Assembly (NCBI RefSeq): GCF_003473485.1
Contig: NC_053048.1
Coordinates: forward strand, 28,206,755-28,270,754
DNA: 64,000 nucleotides
Direction: 5' to 3'
Source of the DNA: Medicago truncatula
Taxonomy: Eukaryota > Streptophyta > Magnoliopsida > Fabales > Fabaceae
The position numbers were made by a program, and so were the translations under genes. A model generated the notes under the pieces. That model had not been told where the DNA came from and made no database searches. It worked only from the letters and a program-made list of their open reading frames with translations. Positions 35,034-46,308 of the stretch are shown here, piece by piece. Numbering within the stretch: the stretch's first letter is position 1; each line of letters opens with the position of its first letter.

Positions 35034-35839
35034 GGAAAATGATTCATAAACACCCTTGTCCCATACCACTTTTGTACACACCCCATTAGAAGGGCATTTT
35101 GGTATTTTCACAAACCCTTTCTTCAATCCTTTCACTCTCTGCAACAGAAATACTTTCTTTCTTTTTTCCTTCCTTCTCCTCACCGGCCACCAACCACCGC
35201 CGTCACAACCACCATCTCCGCCGTCATTGACCTCAAATCTCACTAGCACCACCATCGCCCTCAAATCTAATCACCATCATCACCATATCTCACACTCTCA
35301 TCTCACCACCACCGTCGCCACCATCTTGACCTTCAGATCTCACCCTCCCCATCACCATCCTCCGTCGTCACCACCACCGTCTCCGCCATCCTCACCCTCT
35401 CTTCACCATATAAAACTATTAGATCTCACAACCACCGTCTCATCACCACAACCACTGTAGCTCGACATCTCAGACTTACCACCGGAACACAAAACACAGA
35501 CGACGGCAACGACGAGTTATGGAAATTGTAAAGTCTGTCGTCACGGTGGCGGCGACGGTGACATGAACTGATTCCAATCTGATTTTTTTTTTAATTTGAT
35601 TTGTGTTGTCTCAGTTGAAGGATGTGATTCTCATTGGTTTGGAATGGTTGTTGGTTCAGTTTTTGGTCTGAGTGGGGTGGCGGAGAGAACACGAAGGGAG
35701 AGAGGAAGAGAAAGGCTTCTCTGTGTTTTTCTTCTTCTTTCTGTTGTGTTTTTTTTTTTTTTAAGAGGGACACATATCACACATTTGTGTGGAGGTTAAA
35801 AAGTGTGTATAATTAAAGGGTGTATGTGTATAAGCACTC
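35034..35839. mobile_element. Mutator-like element, candidate Pack-MULE
   Basis: An 806-bp insertion flanked by the perfect 9-bp repeat ATATATTAT (35025-35033 and 35840-35848). Its ends are imperfect inverted repeats: …TTCATAAACACCC on the left and the complement of GGGTGTATGTGTATAAG on the right. The 3' flank of gene F (about 54925-54950) preserves the uninterrupted target. The interior is unusually GC-rich, with CCACC/CCGCC and CATCACCATC words and an open stretch of 134 codons (35056-35460) rich in Pro, Ser and His. This looks like captured genic sequence (5' leader and low-complexity coding DNA), but no domain is recognisable and no product is claimed. Confidence 0.7.
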
Positions 35840-35848
35840 ATATATTAT

Positions 35849-36490
35849 AGAGTGATTCATAGACATGACAATGCACAAAGTTTTTTTTTGTAAAAATTTA
35901 AAAAAAAAAAGGACAAAGTCTTTTTGTTTACGAAATAACCTAACAACAAAATTCAACTAAAATCTAATCACTAGCTATGAAAATGAAAAAATTGATGAAT
36001 AATTTCTTTACCAACTTCAACACAAGCATTTTTTTTAAGGAAACTTCTTCACAATTAAGTGCAATAGAAAAAAAATAGAAACGGACATGTTAGTTCACAT
36101 CTTTCCACTAATAGAACTTAAAAAAAAATCAATTATTTTAAGGCTCCATTTGTGAGAAGTAGTAAGGTAACAATGCCATACATATATTGGGAGCTTAAAA
36201 AAAATTGCTTACGGAGCTCAAATTGGAAAAAAATAAAAAAATTACTTTTGCGATGGAATTAGAAAACAACTGCTCATGGATCATAGAAAATTACTATTTC
36301 GTTGTATTTTGCGATGGAAGGAAGTACCTTTCATCAAGTCAAAATCTTAAAACCCTTGTAACAAAAAAAAAAAAAATAGTATCAGATCCATGAAATTGAG
36401 GAGATGGATGTAGGTGATTGAGTGCCGCATAACCACGTGATGTTTTAGTAAAGTTTTTTTTTTTTAATCTGAGCCGTTTAATATATCTAA
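35849..36490. other. Continuation of the gene C 3' flank
   Basis: ATAGACATGACAATGCACAA and ATCTAATCACTAGCTATGAA match the 3' flanks of B and F. The remainder is AT-rich with no feature. Confidence 0.4.
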
Positions 36491-36499
36491 TGATTGTTA

Positions 36500-37280
36500 T
36501 TAATAGTTCTCATCTCTCACGATAGATATTATGAAATTTGACAAGAATCAAAACTCTTTCGAATTCAAAAGCATTCAAACACTTAGAATCTTTTTATTAA
36601 ACTTAGTATCTTAAAATCTCATTCTTAAAGTTAATTTACCACTCTTTGAGATCTAAAAGTGTAAACTCTCTCCCTCTCCCTCTTTCAGGAAAAAGTCAAT
36701 CAAATTCAACCCCTTCTAGTGTTTATCTCACCTACATGTATATTATTACCATTATTGAAATAGAAGCAATGTTCTTGAATTTTTTTCATAATTTTTTGTA
36801 GGCATATTTATAACTTTAAAATACGGTTTTCCACACAAAATAATAGAATTTTTCCACAAAAGGGATTCTAGGGTTAAGAATTGTCTATTATGGTTTTAGA
36901 TTGATTACTGGATGCCTTGAGAATGATCTCAAGAATAGTATTTATAGCCCGCTATGGACTTGAGTTTTTGTTGCTTGGCTTCCAAGCAAGAGGGGTATTT
37001 ATGTATTTTGGGTGGTTTAATTTCTAGAAGATAAGGAAGGCGGCGTCCTATGGAGGACGCGCCTGGATCTTAATAACCCTTTTGGAGGGTGTCTGAACCT
37101 TCCTAGAGGGTGCCTAAGCCCTTCCAGAGAGCTTCTAGGCCTTTAGGAATATTATGACGGTTCACAGTCCTCCAAACACGAGTCTTGAAACAAGGCGAAG
37201 TGGTGTAAAATGTGGGGTTAGCCTTGCTAGAAGAAACCACAATCTTTGGAAGATTCATGGTGGTTCATGAACGTTCTTGA
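36500..37280 (+). mobile_element. Retrotransposon LTR-like debris
   Basis: The stretch to about 36730 ends in ATTCAACCCCTTCTAGTGTT and CTCACCTACA, reminiscent of the 3' end of legume copia LTRs such as the one ending at 31839. From 36780 to 37280 is more GC-rich, LTR-like sequence (TATTTATAGCCCGC, GGAGGACGCGCC, three AGGGTG(T/C)CT-type words). Neither part has a matching second LTR or a PBS. Low confidence. Confidence 0.3.
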
Positions 37281-37545
37281 TCATAGGGTATTCATAGACA
37301 TGGCAACGCACAAAGTATTGGCTACAAAATACAATCACTATTTATCAACATGATTATATATTCTAGACTCACTATATACTTCTCACGCAAAATTGTAGAA
37401 ATAATTTATGAATGTGACAAATGATTTATATATCATAATTATTTAAGTGTAGTATATGTGAAAAAAATAGATAATAAGTAAACGTGAAAAAATATATATA
37501 ATTAAGAGTAATAGAAAAAACGGACAAATGTGTGCTTGTCTTTTC
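37281..37545. repeat. Second copy of a DUF247 3'-flank segment without a gene
   Basis: GGGTATTCATAGACATGGCAA and CACAAAGTATTGGCTACAAA repeat the words found at 35855 onward and after the other paralogues. No DUF247 coding sequence lies directly upstream of this copy, so it may mark a lost paralogue or a duplicated flank. Confidence 0.45.
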
Positions 37546-39715
37546 TTTAGTGCAATATGGTAGTTAAAAGCAAAAGTAGGGTGGTTTGCTTTTAACCACC
37601 ATAAGGATTTGAAGATTAATTTTATCTGGAATATGTTGAAAAGGATCCCCTTTTGTTGAAACTCTAGCATTTATGTCTCGCAAAATAGTCCAAACACAAG
37701 AGAACCAAATCAAATAAAAAGCATGACAAATGTTTTTTGAGAAACAACCCAACAATCAAAATTGAAGTAAGTGGTCCTTAACATGAGTTGTCTTGACTGA
37801 AACTTAGCTCAACTAATTGTAAATATCTAACCATATTTTACCAAAAATAGTCGCTTATCAAAATCAAATTATCAATATCCTCTTGACAACCGCAGCCACC
37901 CTAACAAAAATGAGTATTTGGTTGAAGCACCTTTCTCCTAATTAAATTATTTGTTGTTGGAAAACGGTTACATAATAAGCGTCGGGTAAGAATGTTGACT
38001 TTTAAAGGAACCGCTTTGTGCCAAATGATTTCTGGTTGATTGTTCTCTAAAGGTTGATTCCTTGATGTTAAAGAGTTGTAAACACTAGTAATATTGTATC
38101 TTGAAGAGGCATGAAGTTGTCAAATCCACATGTCATTCACATCAGCATGCAAAACAATGGATAAAAGCGCACAACACTCGCTCTAGTTCCTCCTCCCAAG
38201 CCAACAATCTCCTCCGTCATTTCCAAACCTCACCATCCTCCCCCAACCTAACGAAAACATGTTCGACATAGTCGCCAATTTTTTATCAACAACGTCAAAA
38301 AGGTTACTGAATCTATCCTTCATTAACACTACCTTCAGCCAAGGTTCCCACTAAAACAAAGTACCTATTCCATCTCCCACATAACGTCGTAAGTGATCGG
38401 TAAACCAAATACCTTCTTCCTCTGCACCACCCCTAATACTAATCAAAAAATTTCCTCCACACAATAGATACTCTCCCCCCTCCTCCCATCACCGATAATT
38501 CCACCTTCCTCAACATACCTCGTTGCTAACACTTGATACCACAACAACCTTTTTCCTCTCCCAAAGTCTAACACCACTTACCGAGTAAAGACAAATTAAA
38601 CTATCTAATCCTTATGACCCTCATACCTCCATCCTCCTTTTTAAAGAAAGAGTATCCCAATTAATCCAATATATTTTCGTAGCAAAGTGTCATCGGCAAA
38701 TTGCAAGTGAGAAATACTAACACTGTTTGTCTATACAACATTGTAACATGAAAATATATCAGCACAGACTAAAGCATTCATCATAAAATTAGGGCCTTCT
38801 GCCGCAATTTAAAAGAGAAACGACAAAAGTGGGCCACCTTGGCGCAAACCTCGTTCTAACTTGAACTCGTCTGTTGGCAGCCATCCAGTAGCACAGATGC
38901 AGACGTTGTAGCTACACACTCCATGATCCATCTGCGCCATAAAACAGGAAAATTCAGTTTGGTCATAACATCATTAATTAAGGTAACGTGAATCAACAAA
39001 ATCAAAAGCCTTCTTAAAGTCGACTTAAAAAGGAGCAATTCTTTTTTAAAGTGACGAGCGTATACCATCTTGTTTGTAATTAAAATACCATCTAGAATTT
39101 ATATGCCATGAAAAAAAGCTGAATAAGACTCTGAAGTGACACTTCTGATGACACAACACAGTCTATTAGATATCACCTTAGCCAACACATTATACATACA
39201 CCCAATCAAAGAGATTAATATGAAATCTTACAAACGTTAAGGGCTTTCAACCTAAGGAATAAGATCGATAAAAGTACTATTTATTCCTTTAGATAACTTC
39301 TCATTCCAATGAAATTCAGAGATGAAGCACATAATATCATCTTTAAGCTCAGCCCAAAAATCCTTAAAGAAGTTAGAATTAATTCCATCGGGCCCCTGAC
39401 TCTTAGAACTACCATAGTCTCACACTGTCTGCTTCACCTCTTTTACACAAAAAGGTTTTGTTAAAACTCCATCCTGCTCCTGATTGAGAGTTTTGAAAGT
39501 AAGATTTTCCACACTAGGCCTATCCAAGTTTACATTTCAGAAGTGATTAGTAAAATGATTAAAGATTGCGCTTTTGATATCAGTCACTCCCTCGATTTGT
39601 GACCCATTAACTGACATAAAGACAATTGAGTTCGATATTCTCCTATATGACATAATACCATGAAAGAATTTGGAGTTAACATCACCTTTTTTTAGCCAAT
39701 CGACAACTCATGTAC
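37545..39715 (-). pseudogene. L1-type LINE, reverse transcriptase remnant
   Basis: On the minus strand, in order: WLKKGDVNSKFFHGIMSY (about 39690-39640), GPDGINSNFFKDFWAEL (near 39400), LERGLRQGGPLL (near 38850), the catalytic box HLQFADDTLL (near 38715), RRYVGDGIGTLF (near 38400), then the zinc-binding RT-associated region IIWHKAVPLKVNILTRRLLC (near 38020) and a final KSKPPYFCF-type block (37580). This is the usual order of a plant L1 ORF2 from before RT to the 3' end. Many stops and shifts are present, so it is dead. The endonuclease and ORF1 are missing, as in 5'-truncated copies. Its 3' end also occurs at 28095-28345. Confidence 0.85.
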
Positions 39716-39730
39716 GTCACCTCTATTTAA

Positions 39731-40290
39731 AGGGACTTTACACGATCCCAAAGATGTGAAATCATTCAAGCATAAACCCTCATTCTTGCTCCTTAAACTG
39801 ACTTGAGCGTCATAGTGTTTACAAGTACAACCACCTTTGTTCCAAAGCCAACTAACGCCCAAAACAACTGCATCAGACGCCATCAATCTGATCATGTACG
39901 ATCAACGCTACATTCTCTTTCAGTTTGATCATTTCAAACTTCAATCAATAAACTCACAACACCTAATTGTTGTGCAATAAATTTATTTTTACTCCCATTT
40001 ATCACAACAAATTAAAATCAACATACAAACAAACATTTTCTACACAAAAACTACGTATCTTTGAAGTTTCCATCGCACCCAAAGATATGTAGGAGCAAGC
40101 GACCACTCTTGTCAAGAACAATATGAACAAATCTTTTTTCCCTCTATTTAAAACCAAACCATTTCCATTTCAAAATCATATTTTAATTCGCATTTAATAA
40201 TTAAAAGAAATAAATATTTTAGAAGTTAACAAAATCTTGCACAAGTAATTTGTGGTAACCGTTTCTTAATTTGTAGAGTGCTAATAATTT
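39731..40290. repeat. Copy 1 of a 560-575 bp direct repeat
   Basis: Nearly identical in order to 42758-43331: GACTTTACACG, ACTGACTTGAGCGTC, AACAACTGCATCAGAC, TTTGATCATTTCAAACTTC, AACACCTAATTGTTGTGC and GTTTCTTAA…GTAGAGTGCTAATAA. The minus strand keeps a short open frame (WLWNKG, CKHYDAQVSL) in both copies that I do not recognise. The two copies flank a CACTA 3' fragment. Confidence 0.75.
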
Positions 40291-40329
40291 GTGGTAACCA
40301 TTTAATATAAAATTTTAGACACGGAAATG

Positions 40330-42105
40330 AAACATATTTTAATTTATTCAAAAAAAACAGATGTTAGCAAAGTTTTAATTTAAAAAAAAAAAACTGATTT
40401 TTAACACTATTTTAATAAATTGTTTTCCAACAATAGAACTTTTTAGTATAGTATTTTTTATTAAGCATTTTTATTTTCCTACGCTTTGATTAGTTTTAAT
40501 TTATAAAAATAATAATTATAACATAATTATAAGTTAAATATAAAAACTGATTTTTAAATATGATAAAAACAGATTTTAATTTATTAAAAAACAGCATTAG
40601 GTTTAATAATCTGTTTTTATATTTAAATTATAATTATGTTATAATTTAAAAATTGGTTTTAATATGGCATTAACTAATTAACTAAAATATCTTTATAAAA
40701 ACTAGGTATTAAAAATTTAAAAAAATATAAATTTTTAATAACAGATTTATTTTAACAAACAATTTAACTTTTAAAACAATATTCCCTAATTTTGTTATTT
40801 TAAAACAGTACCGAAATGTACACTTGCCTAAAATTAATTAAACTAGTCCTATTTTCTTTCCTATTTTTCATTAAAACAATTAAAGTTTATTATTAAAAAA
40901 AAACAGAATATATATAGGCAATTATTGTTTGACCATATTTCTTTTAACATTCTACTACAACATGCATATATTTCATTTTATCACAAAAAAAAAAAAAAAA
41001 AAAAAAACAGCATGCAAATATTTCATTTCATCACAATAAATTAAAACAACATGCATATATATTTCATATGATCACAAAAAAAAAACATGCATATATATAA
41101 TTCATTTTATCACAACAAAAACATGCATTTCATCATTTTATCACAAAAAAAAACATGGATATATTTTGCAAATTCGAATAAAAAATTACTAACAATATTC
41201 ATACATAATAATATGAGAAAAAAAAATTATCATCATTACATTTAATTTATTTACATTTTCGGACAAAAAAAATTACCCAACAATCAACATATATTTTTAT
41301 AACATATCAACATGCATGAATATCAATTATAGTGTTATGAGGAAAGAAACAAAAAAACTAACTTGTTGAAGCTTTACAAAAAAATATCTGCAATGCAATC
41401 CAAAAACAACAAGAGTTGGGGCAATAGCTGACCACAGGAGGCGACAAATAACACAACTGCAAATAGTATAGAAAATAAATAACATTAGTAAGCACTAAAA
41501 ATTAATATCATGATAAAAACTGATAAGAAATGAAGAATTTTTTACCAAATAAATGAAGTTTGATGAAGGTTTTGTGTTTTAGGTGAAGAAATTTTGTGAG
41601 AAAATTTTGCTTAAGAGTTGCTGGCTCCATAAACCGGTGCATCTCTTATATAGGGAGGGAACAAAAACCACGGCTTTTGCGAGGGGCACTTCCCTGGCAC
41701 AGATAGTCAAATCCTACTATAGGGTAGGCACAGACGAGGCGCAGAACGGCAGGGAAAAAGCGACGGCTAGCTGCAATTTCCGAGGGGTTTAGCCCCTGGC
41801 AGGCCTGCAACGGACCAGCTTTCCCAGCGCCTTGTCAACTCAACCGGAAAAAGCCTGCCATTTGCGCATCCGAGGGGCAAAGCCCTGGCATAAGCCGTCG
41901 GTTTTCTCTGACACAGTAGAGATTCCTTCAGCTTTTGGATTTTCAAACTCCCGCCTAAACAAAAGCCACGCCATTTTACAAAAAACGAGGGGCAAAGTCC
42001 CTGTCTTTTCTGCCAGCGGTTGTCCCTGGCATTTTCCCTGGCAAATTTGCCAGGGGTTTCAAACCTTGACAAAATCCCTGGCAAAAGGTCATTATTCTTG
42101 TAGTG
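40330..42105 (+). mobile_element. CACTA element 3' half
   Basis: Ends at 42105 with ATTATTCTTGTAGTG, the inverted counterpart of the CACTACAAGAA end at 2077. Subterminal CCCTGGCAAA/GAGGGG repeats occur from 41670 to 42090. Interior stretches align with the CACTA in gene A (2470-2640, 6180-6510). A 5' terminus was not found, so the left part is missing. No transposase is recognisable. Confidence 0.7.
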
Positions 42106-42757
42106 TTTCCCAATTAAATAGTTAACAAATTACCTTGAGCAAACAGAACATAGGTAAGCAGCGCAACAATACAAGTAAATTTATGCACATCCACCGCTTA
42201 ATAGTGCGTTTGTCTTATCATGCGAAAGCGATTGTGTGCAAGTTTTTTACAATTAAGATTAAATAAGGGGAAAATAAGTGTGTGACAATAAGCTAAAAGG
42301 TTCCATTGTTATTGTGAAAGAACTTGTGCACAGGTTATTTTTTAGCAAATGAATATTGAATGATCAAAAACAAATTTATAATAATAAGCTATATGAATGA
42401 TTTAAAACCATGTTATGAAAAATATATTACCATTCATTGCTGCTGTGATAGACTAGTTGGTGCACAGGTTGTTTTAGTACATTTGAAGATTGAATTTCAG
42501 CAAAATCAGCTTATGACAATAAGCTACATGGATGAGCTTATGAAGATAGCTAAATCAGGTCTTATAAGCAAAATATTTCCACTCATGTACTATAAATCCT
42601 CATAAAAATACCTATGCCATAAGACATAGCCAAATAAATTATTTAAAAAACATAACCAGAACATATGGTATCTTTCTTAACTAAAACATTAAGAGAATCA
42701 CCAACAGCACAAAACAAAATAACAATGATAATTAAAAATGTACAATAAAATTAGTTA
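42106..42757. other. Unassigned spacer with an internal duplication
   Basis: Two loosely similar 75-bp stretches, each with GTGCACAGGTT(A/G)TTTT and later AATAAGCTA(T/C)ATG(A/G)ATGA (42330-42400 and 42465-42540). No gene seen. Confidence 0.35.
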
Positions 42758-43331
42758 GGGGGACTTTACACGGTCCCAAAGATATGAAATCATTCAACCC
42801 TAAACCCTCATTCTTGTTCTTTAAACTGACTTGAGCGTCGAAGTGTTTGCAAGTACAACAACCTTTGTTCCAGAGCCAACCAACGCCCAAAACAACTGCA
42901 TCAGACACCATCAATCTATCATGTACGATCAACGCTGCATTCTCTTTCAGTTTGATCATTTCAAACTTCAATCAATAAACTCACAACACCTAATTGTTGT
43001 GCAATCAATTTATTTTTATTCGCATTTATCACAACAAAACATTTACCTTAAAATCAACATACAAAAAAACATTTTCTACACAAAAACTACGTATCTTTGA
43101 AGTTTCCATCGCACCCAAAGATATGCAGGAGCAAGCGACCACTCTTGTCAAGAACAATATGAACAAAACTTTTTTCCCTCTATTTAAAACCAAACCATTT
43201 CCATTTCAAAATCATATTTTAATTCGCATTTAATAATTAAAAGAAATAAATATTTTAGAAGTTAACAAAATCTTGCACAAGTAATTTGTGGTAACCGTTT
43301 CTTAACGAATGTTGTAGAGTGCTAATAATTT
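42758..43331. repeat. Copy 2 of the 560-575 bp direct repeat
   Basis: See copy 1 at 39731-40290; only scattered substitutions and small indels separate them. A shorter third relative lies at 51775-51925, next to a response-regulator exon fragment. Confidence 0.75.
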
Positions 43332-43585
43332 CCCTACCTAAAATCCCAAAATCTGATTTCAAGGACCATTTAATTTTTTTAAAATGGTTTTTTCGACGTT
43401 TTACCTATTTTAATAAAGGCTTATTTGTATGTTTGGTCCCTTGAGATTTCAAATTTGTCTCTTATGTTTTAAAAGTTTTAAGTTAAATCTCTTATGTTAT
43501 AAATGTTTCAAGCTGGATCAAACCGTTATGAATTCACATTGAAATAAGTTAATATCTTGCGCCACATAATATGAAGTTTAATAAA

Positions 43586-43900
43586 GGCTTAATTGCACTT
43601 TTGGACCCCTATCTTTCCAAAAGTTGCGGTTATGGACCCCTAACTAATTTAAATACAAAACAGCCTCATATGTTTTGATTCTTTGGCAGTTTTGGACCCC
43701 CAAGGCAAAAAAAAAAAAAAAAATTGACACGTGGCACCTCACTTAGGGTGCCACGTCAGCATTGACCGAGTCAACAATGAACTGGGGGTCCAAAACTGGC
43801 AAAGAATCAAAACATAAGGGGTTGTTTTGTATTTAAATTAGTTAGGGGTCCATAACCACAACTTTTGGAAAGATAGGGGGTCCAAAAGTGCAATTAAGTC
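43586..43900. mobile_element. Inverted-repeat MITE (Mutator-like)
   Basis: Long inverted arms start GGCTTAATTGCACTTTTGGA and end in the complement GTGCAATTAAGTC. The arms exceed 120 bp each, with a short loop holding GACACGTGGCACC. No clean target duplication was found, so the superfamily is tentative. Confidence 0.6.
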
Positions 43901-44289
43901 TTATTTAGTTCTAAAAAAAATTGTGAAAACTGATTTTATAATTTTTTTTATTATTTTATTATCAACTTAAGATATTTCTTTCAAATCCTCTCAAAAATAT
44001 ATTTCTTTCAAATGTTATTACAAAGCACCGATCATCCACTCTCCCCACCTATTCAATGGTGTTTTTGTGTATATATTCAAATAAAACACTGAGAATTCAA
44101 ACTTATCCCACGAGAAGAAAAACAAATTAATCATTGAAAGCTAAATGAAAAACGAAAGAAAAAAAAAAATTAAGGCAAAAACGGTGCTGTGTAAATTGAG
44201 ATTTGAGACTGTCGAAGTGCAACTACATCACTCTTATATCCAAACAAAAAATATATGGATGGTGTGGAAAATATCAATCGGATGAGTTG

Positions 44290-44415
44290 CACATAGAATG
44301 AAGTAAGACACGGCAGCGGTAAGGGATAATGCATAATATATGCATGGGTCGGTTCGAACCCGGACACCTCACTTATTCAAAGAGAAATTTCTCTAGCCGC
44401 TATGCTACTTCACCG
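44290..44415 (-). mobile_element. tRNA-derived SINE
   Basis: The minus strand has TAGCATAGCGGCTAGAG (A box) and GGGTTCGAACC (B box), followed by CATGCATATATTATGC and TCCCTTACCGCTGCCG. The layout is the same as the SINE at 23826-23960. Confidence 0.65.
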
Positions 44416-44419
44416 AAAT

Positions 44420-45410
44420 AAAAAACAGCAACAGCAAATTTCATTCTAGGTTTTGTGGGAATTTGGGAAGATAATTTTGAGAATATGTTTAGGTTTGATG
44501 AAGTAGACGTTTTCCGGCTATTTTAGGTCAATTTCTGAGCATATATATAAATAGGAAAAACATCAGAATATGAGTTTTTTTTATCTCATCTTTACATAGT
44601 AGACGAATTGCATACTTTTGAGCGGTGTAAAATCGATTTCTATGGAAGCTTAAACCCTAGGTTGATTCACTGGTTCAGGTTGTTCGTCAAGGATATTTCT
44701 GTTTTCAGGATTCTATTTCTGTTCTTTCAAACCATAGTCGTGCAATTTCAATTTCTGATTGTTGGTTAACACGGATATTGTTATTGCTCTAGTCTTTTTT
44801 TTTTTTGGTCTAGTTGTTATTGCTCTAATCTATTTTGAGATAATCGGTTGATGCTTTCAAATTGGAGTCAAGATTATTCGAATCAAAACTGAGCGGTTGT
44901 TTGTGTTAATTCGAATAAGGTTTGTTAGAATCTATCACGGTAGTTATAGGGTTTGATTGAATTCAGCTTCTTAATTAATTGTGTTTTTGTAACGGTTGTG
45001 CAAGAACTTCAGTTAATCATAATTTGTGATGGTTTAACGGTTGTAATCTGTCTCCGTAGGAAGTCAAATAAGAATCATCGTCAGTTGATTGGTTAGTCTT
45101 TTAATCAAACATAATTAAAATCATAAAGAAAAAAGGGAACAATTCTTTGAACAGATGATATATCCCATGAACACCGTCGTAATAGTTAATCGATCATCTT
45201 AAATTGATTGTTATTTCAGTTTTTTTTTTTTTTTTTCAAAATAATTGAAACCCCCCATTTTATATTATTGCATTCTATTTAGTATTTACAGTGTTCTTAT
45301 TTGATCATTTTTAAGTCAGAAATTCTCGTGAGGACGACCAAAATTAACTGCCTTGTACTACTCTTTTGTAAATTATTTTTTTGATCGCGCGATAGCGATC
45401 AAATTTATTG
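44420..45410. other. No recognisable feature
   Basis: AT-rich; no gene, no clear repeat. A few transcription-like features (TATATATAAATAGG near 44540) are not followed by a convincing reading frame. Confidence 0.35.
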
Positions 45411-45411
45411 T

Positions 45412-46308
45412 ATGTTATATATTAGAATGCGATGCTTATCCTGTGGAAAAACATGAATTAGGTATCTAATTCTAAGAAATTAAAAAGCCAAGCAAAGAAT
45501 GAATAAAAGGAGAAGCCGCATGGTAACAGAGTTAAATTAAAGAACAGTAAAAGCAAATATCCTTTTTCCGTGAATTTTACTTTTCTTGTCCAATGAGTAA
45601 AGTGATGGACATTATATACTAGTGAAGATTAGTGATAAAACTCGATTAAATTAAAGAACAGTAAAAGCAAATAATCCTTTTTCCGTGAATTTTACTTTTC
45701 TTGTCCATTGAGTAAAGTGATGAACATTAGATGTGTTTGGTTTGCAAAACAGTAAGTACTGGACAAAACAGTACAAGATAGAACAGTACAACACAAGGCA
45801 GAACAACACAGAACAAATCTTTTATGGCATTGAGTAATTTTATGTTTTATACGATTTTTGGAGGACAAAATGCTATTTTGGTATTTTAGACAACTTGTAC
45901 GTGGGACAAAAAGTTGTGTTGTGGTTTGGTGAGGGACAAAAATATGAGTTTTTGTCCTGTCTCTTGCCTCCAGTTTGTCATGTGCCTGAAACAGTTTTAC
46001 AAATCAAACACTGAACAACTAGAGTTGTTCTGTCATGTCCTTCATTTTTTAGCAAATCAAACGCATCCATATAGTTTTTTCTAAGGACAAAAGTATTGAA
46101 GATTAGGGATTAACTCGATTAAAGTGGAGGTGTAAGATTTTTTTTAAGCAAGCATATTTACTTATCTTGTTCATTAGGTAAAGTTTCAAGATCCATGAAA
46201 ATTTAATGCGCAACACTGAGCCCCTCTATATATAATCCGCATTTTGATTTGTATTTTCATCAAGTTTGAAAAAGATCAATATCCCTTAACCATTATCATA
46301 TTGAATCA
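45412..46308 (+). promoter_or_regulatory. Conserved upstream region of gene D, interrupted by a MITE
   Basis: The distal block (45412-45729) repeats the elements seen before C, with GAACAGTAAAAGCAAATA and GAATTTTACTTTTCTTGTCC present twice (45540-45600 and 45655-45710). The proximal block (46080-46308) has AAGCAAGCATATTTACTTATC and a TATATATAA box at 46227-46235, 74 bases before the start codon. The two blocks are contiguous in C and split here by the element at 45730-46068. Confidence 0.55.
45730..46068. mobile_element. MITE in the gene D promoter
   Basis: The inverted ends are GATGTGTTTGGTTTGC and GCAAATCAAACGCATCC. The interior is rich in ACAGTACAA/GAACAACACAG words. The upstream blocks of A and C (GATGGACATTATATAG in A) show the uninterrupted site, which proves insertion. 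The target duplication is not clean; TIR style suggests PIF or hAT. Confidence 0.65.

Noticed and set aside
35056..35460. Pro/Ser/His-rich 134-codon frame as a gene
   Set aside because: It lies inside a Mutator-like insertion, is low complexity, and has no recognisable domain or splice context; treated as possible captured sequence only.
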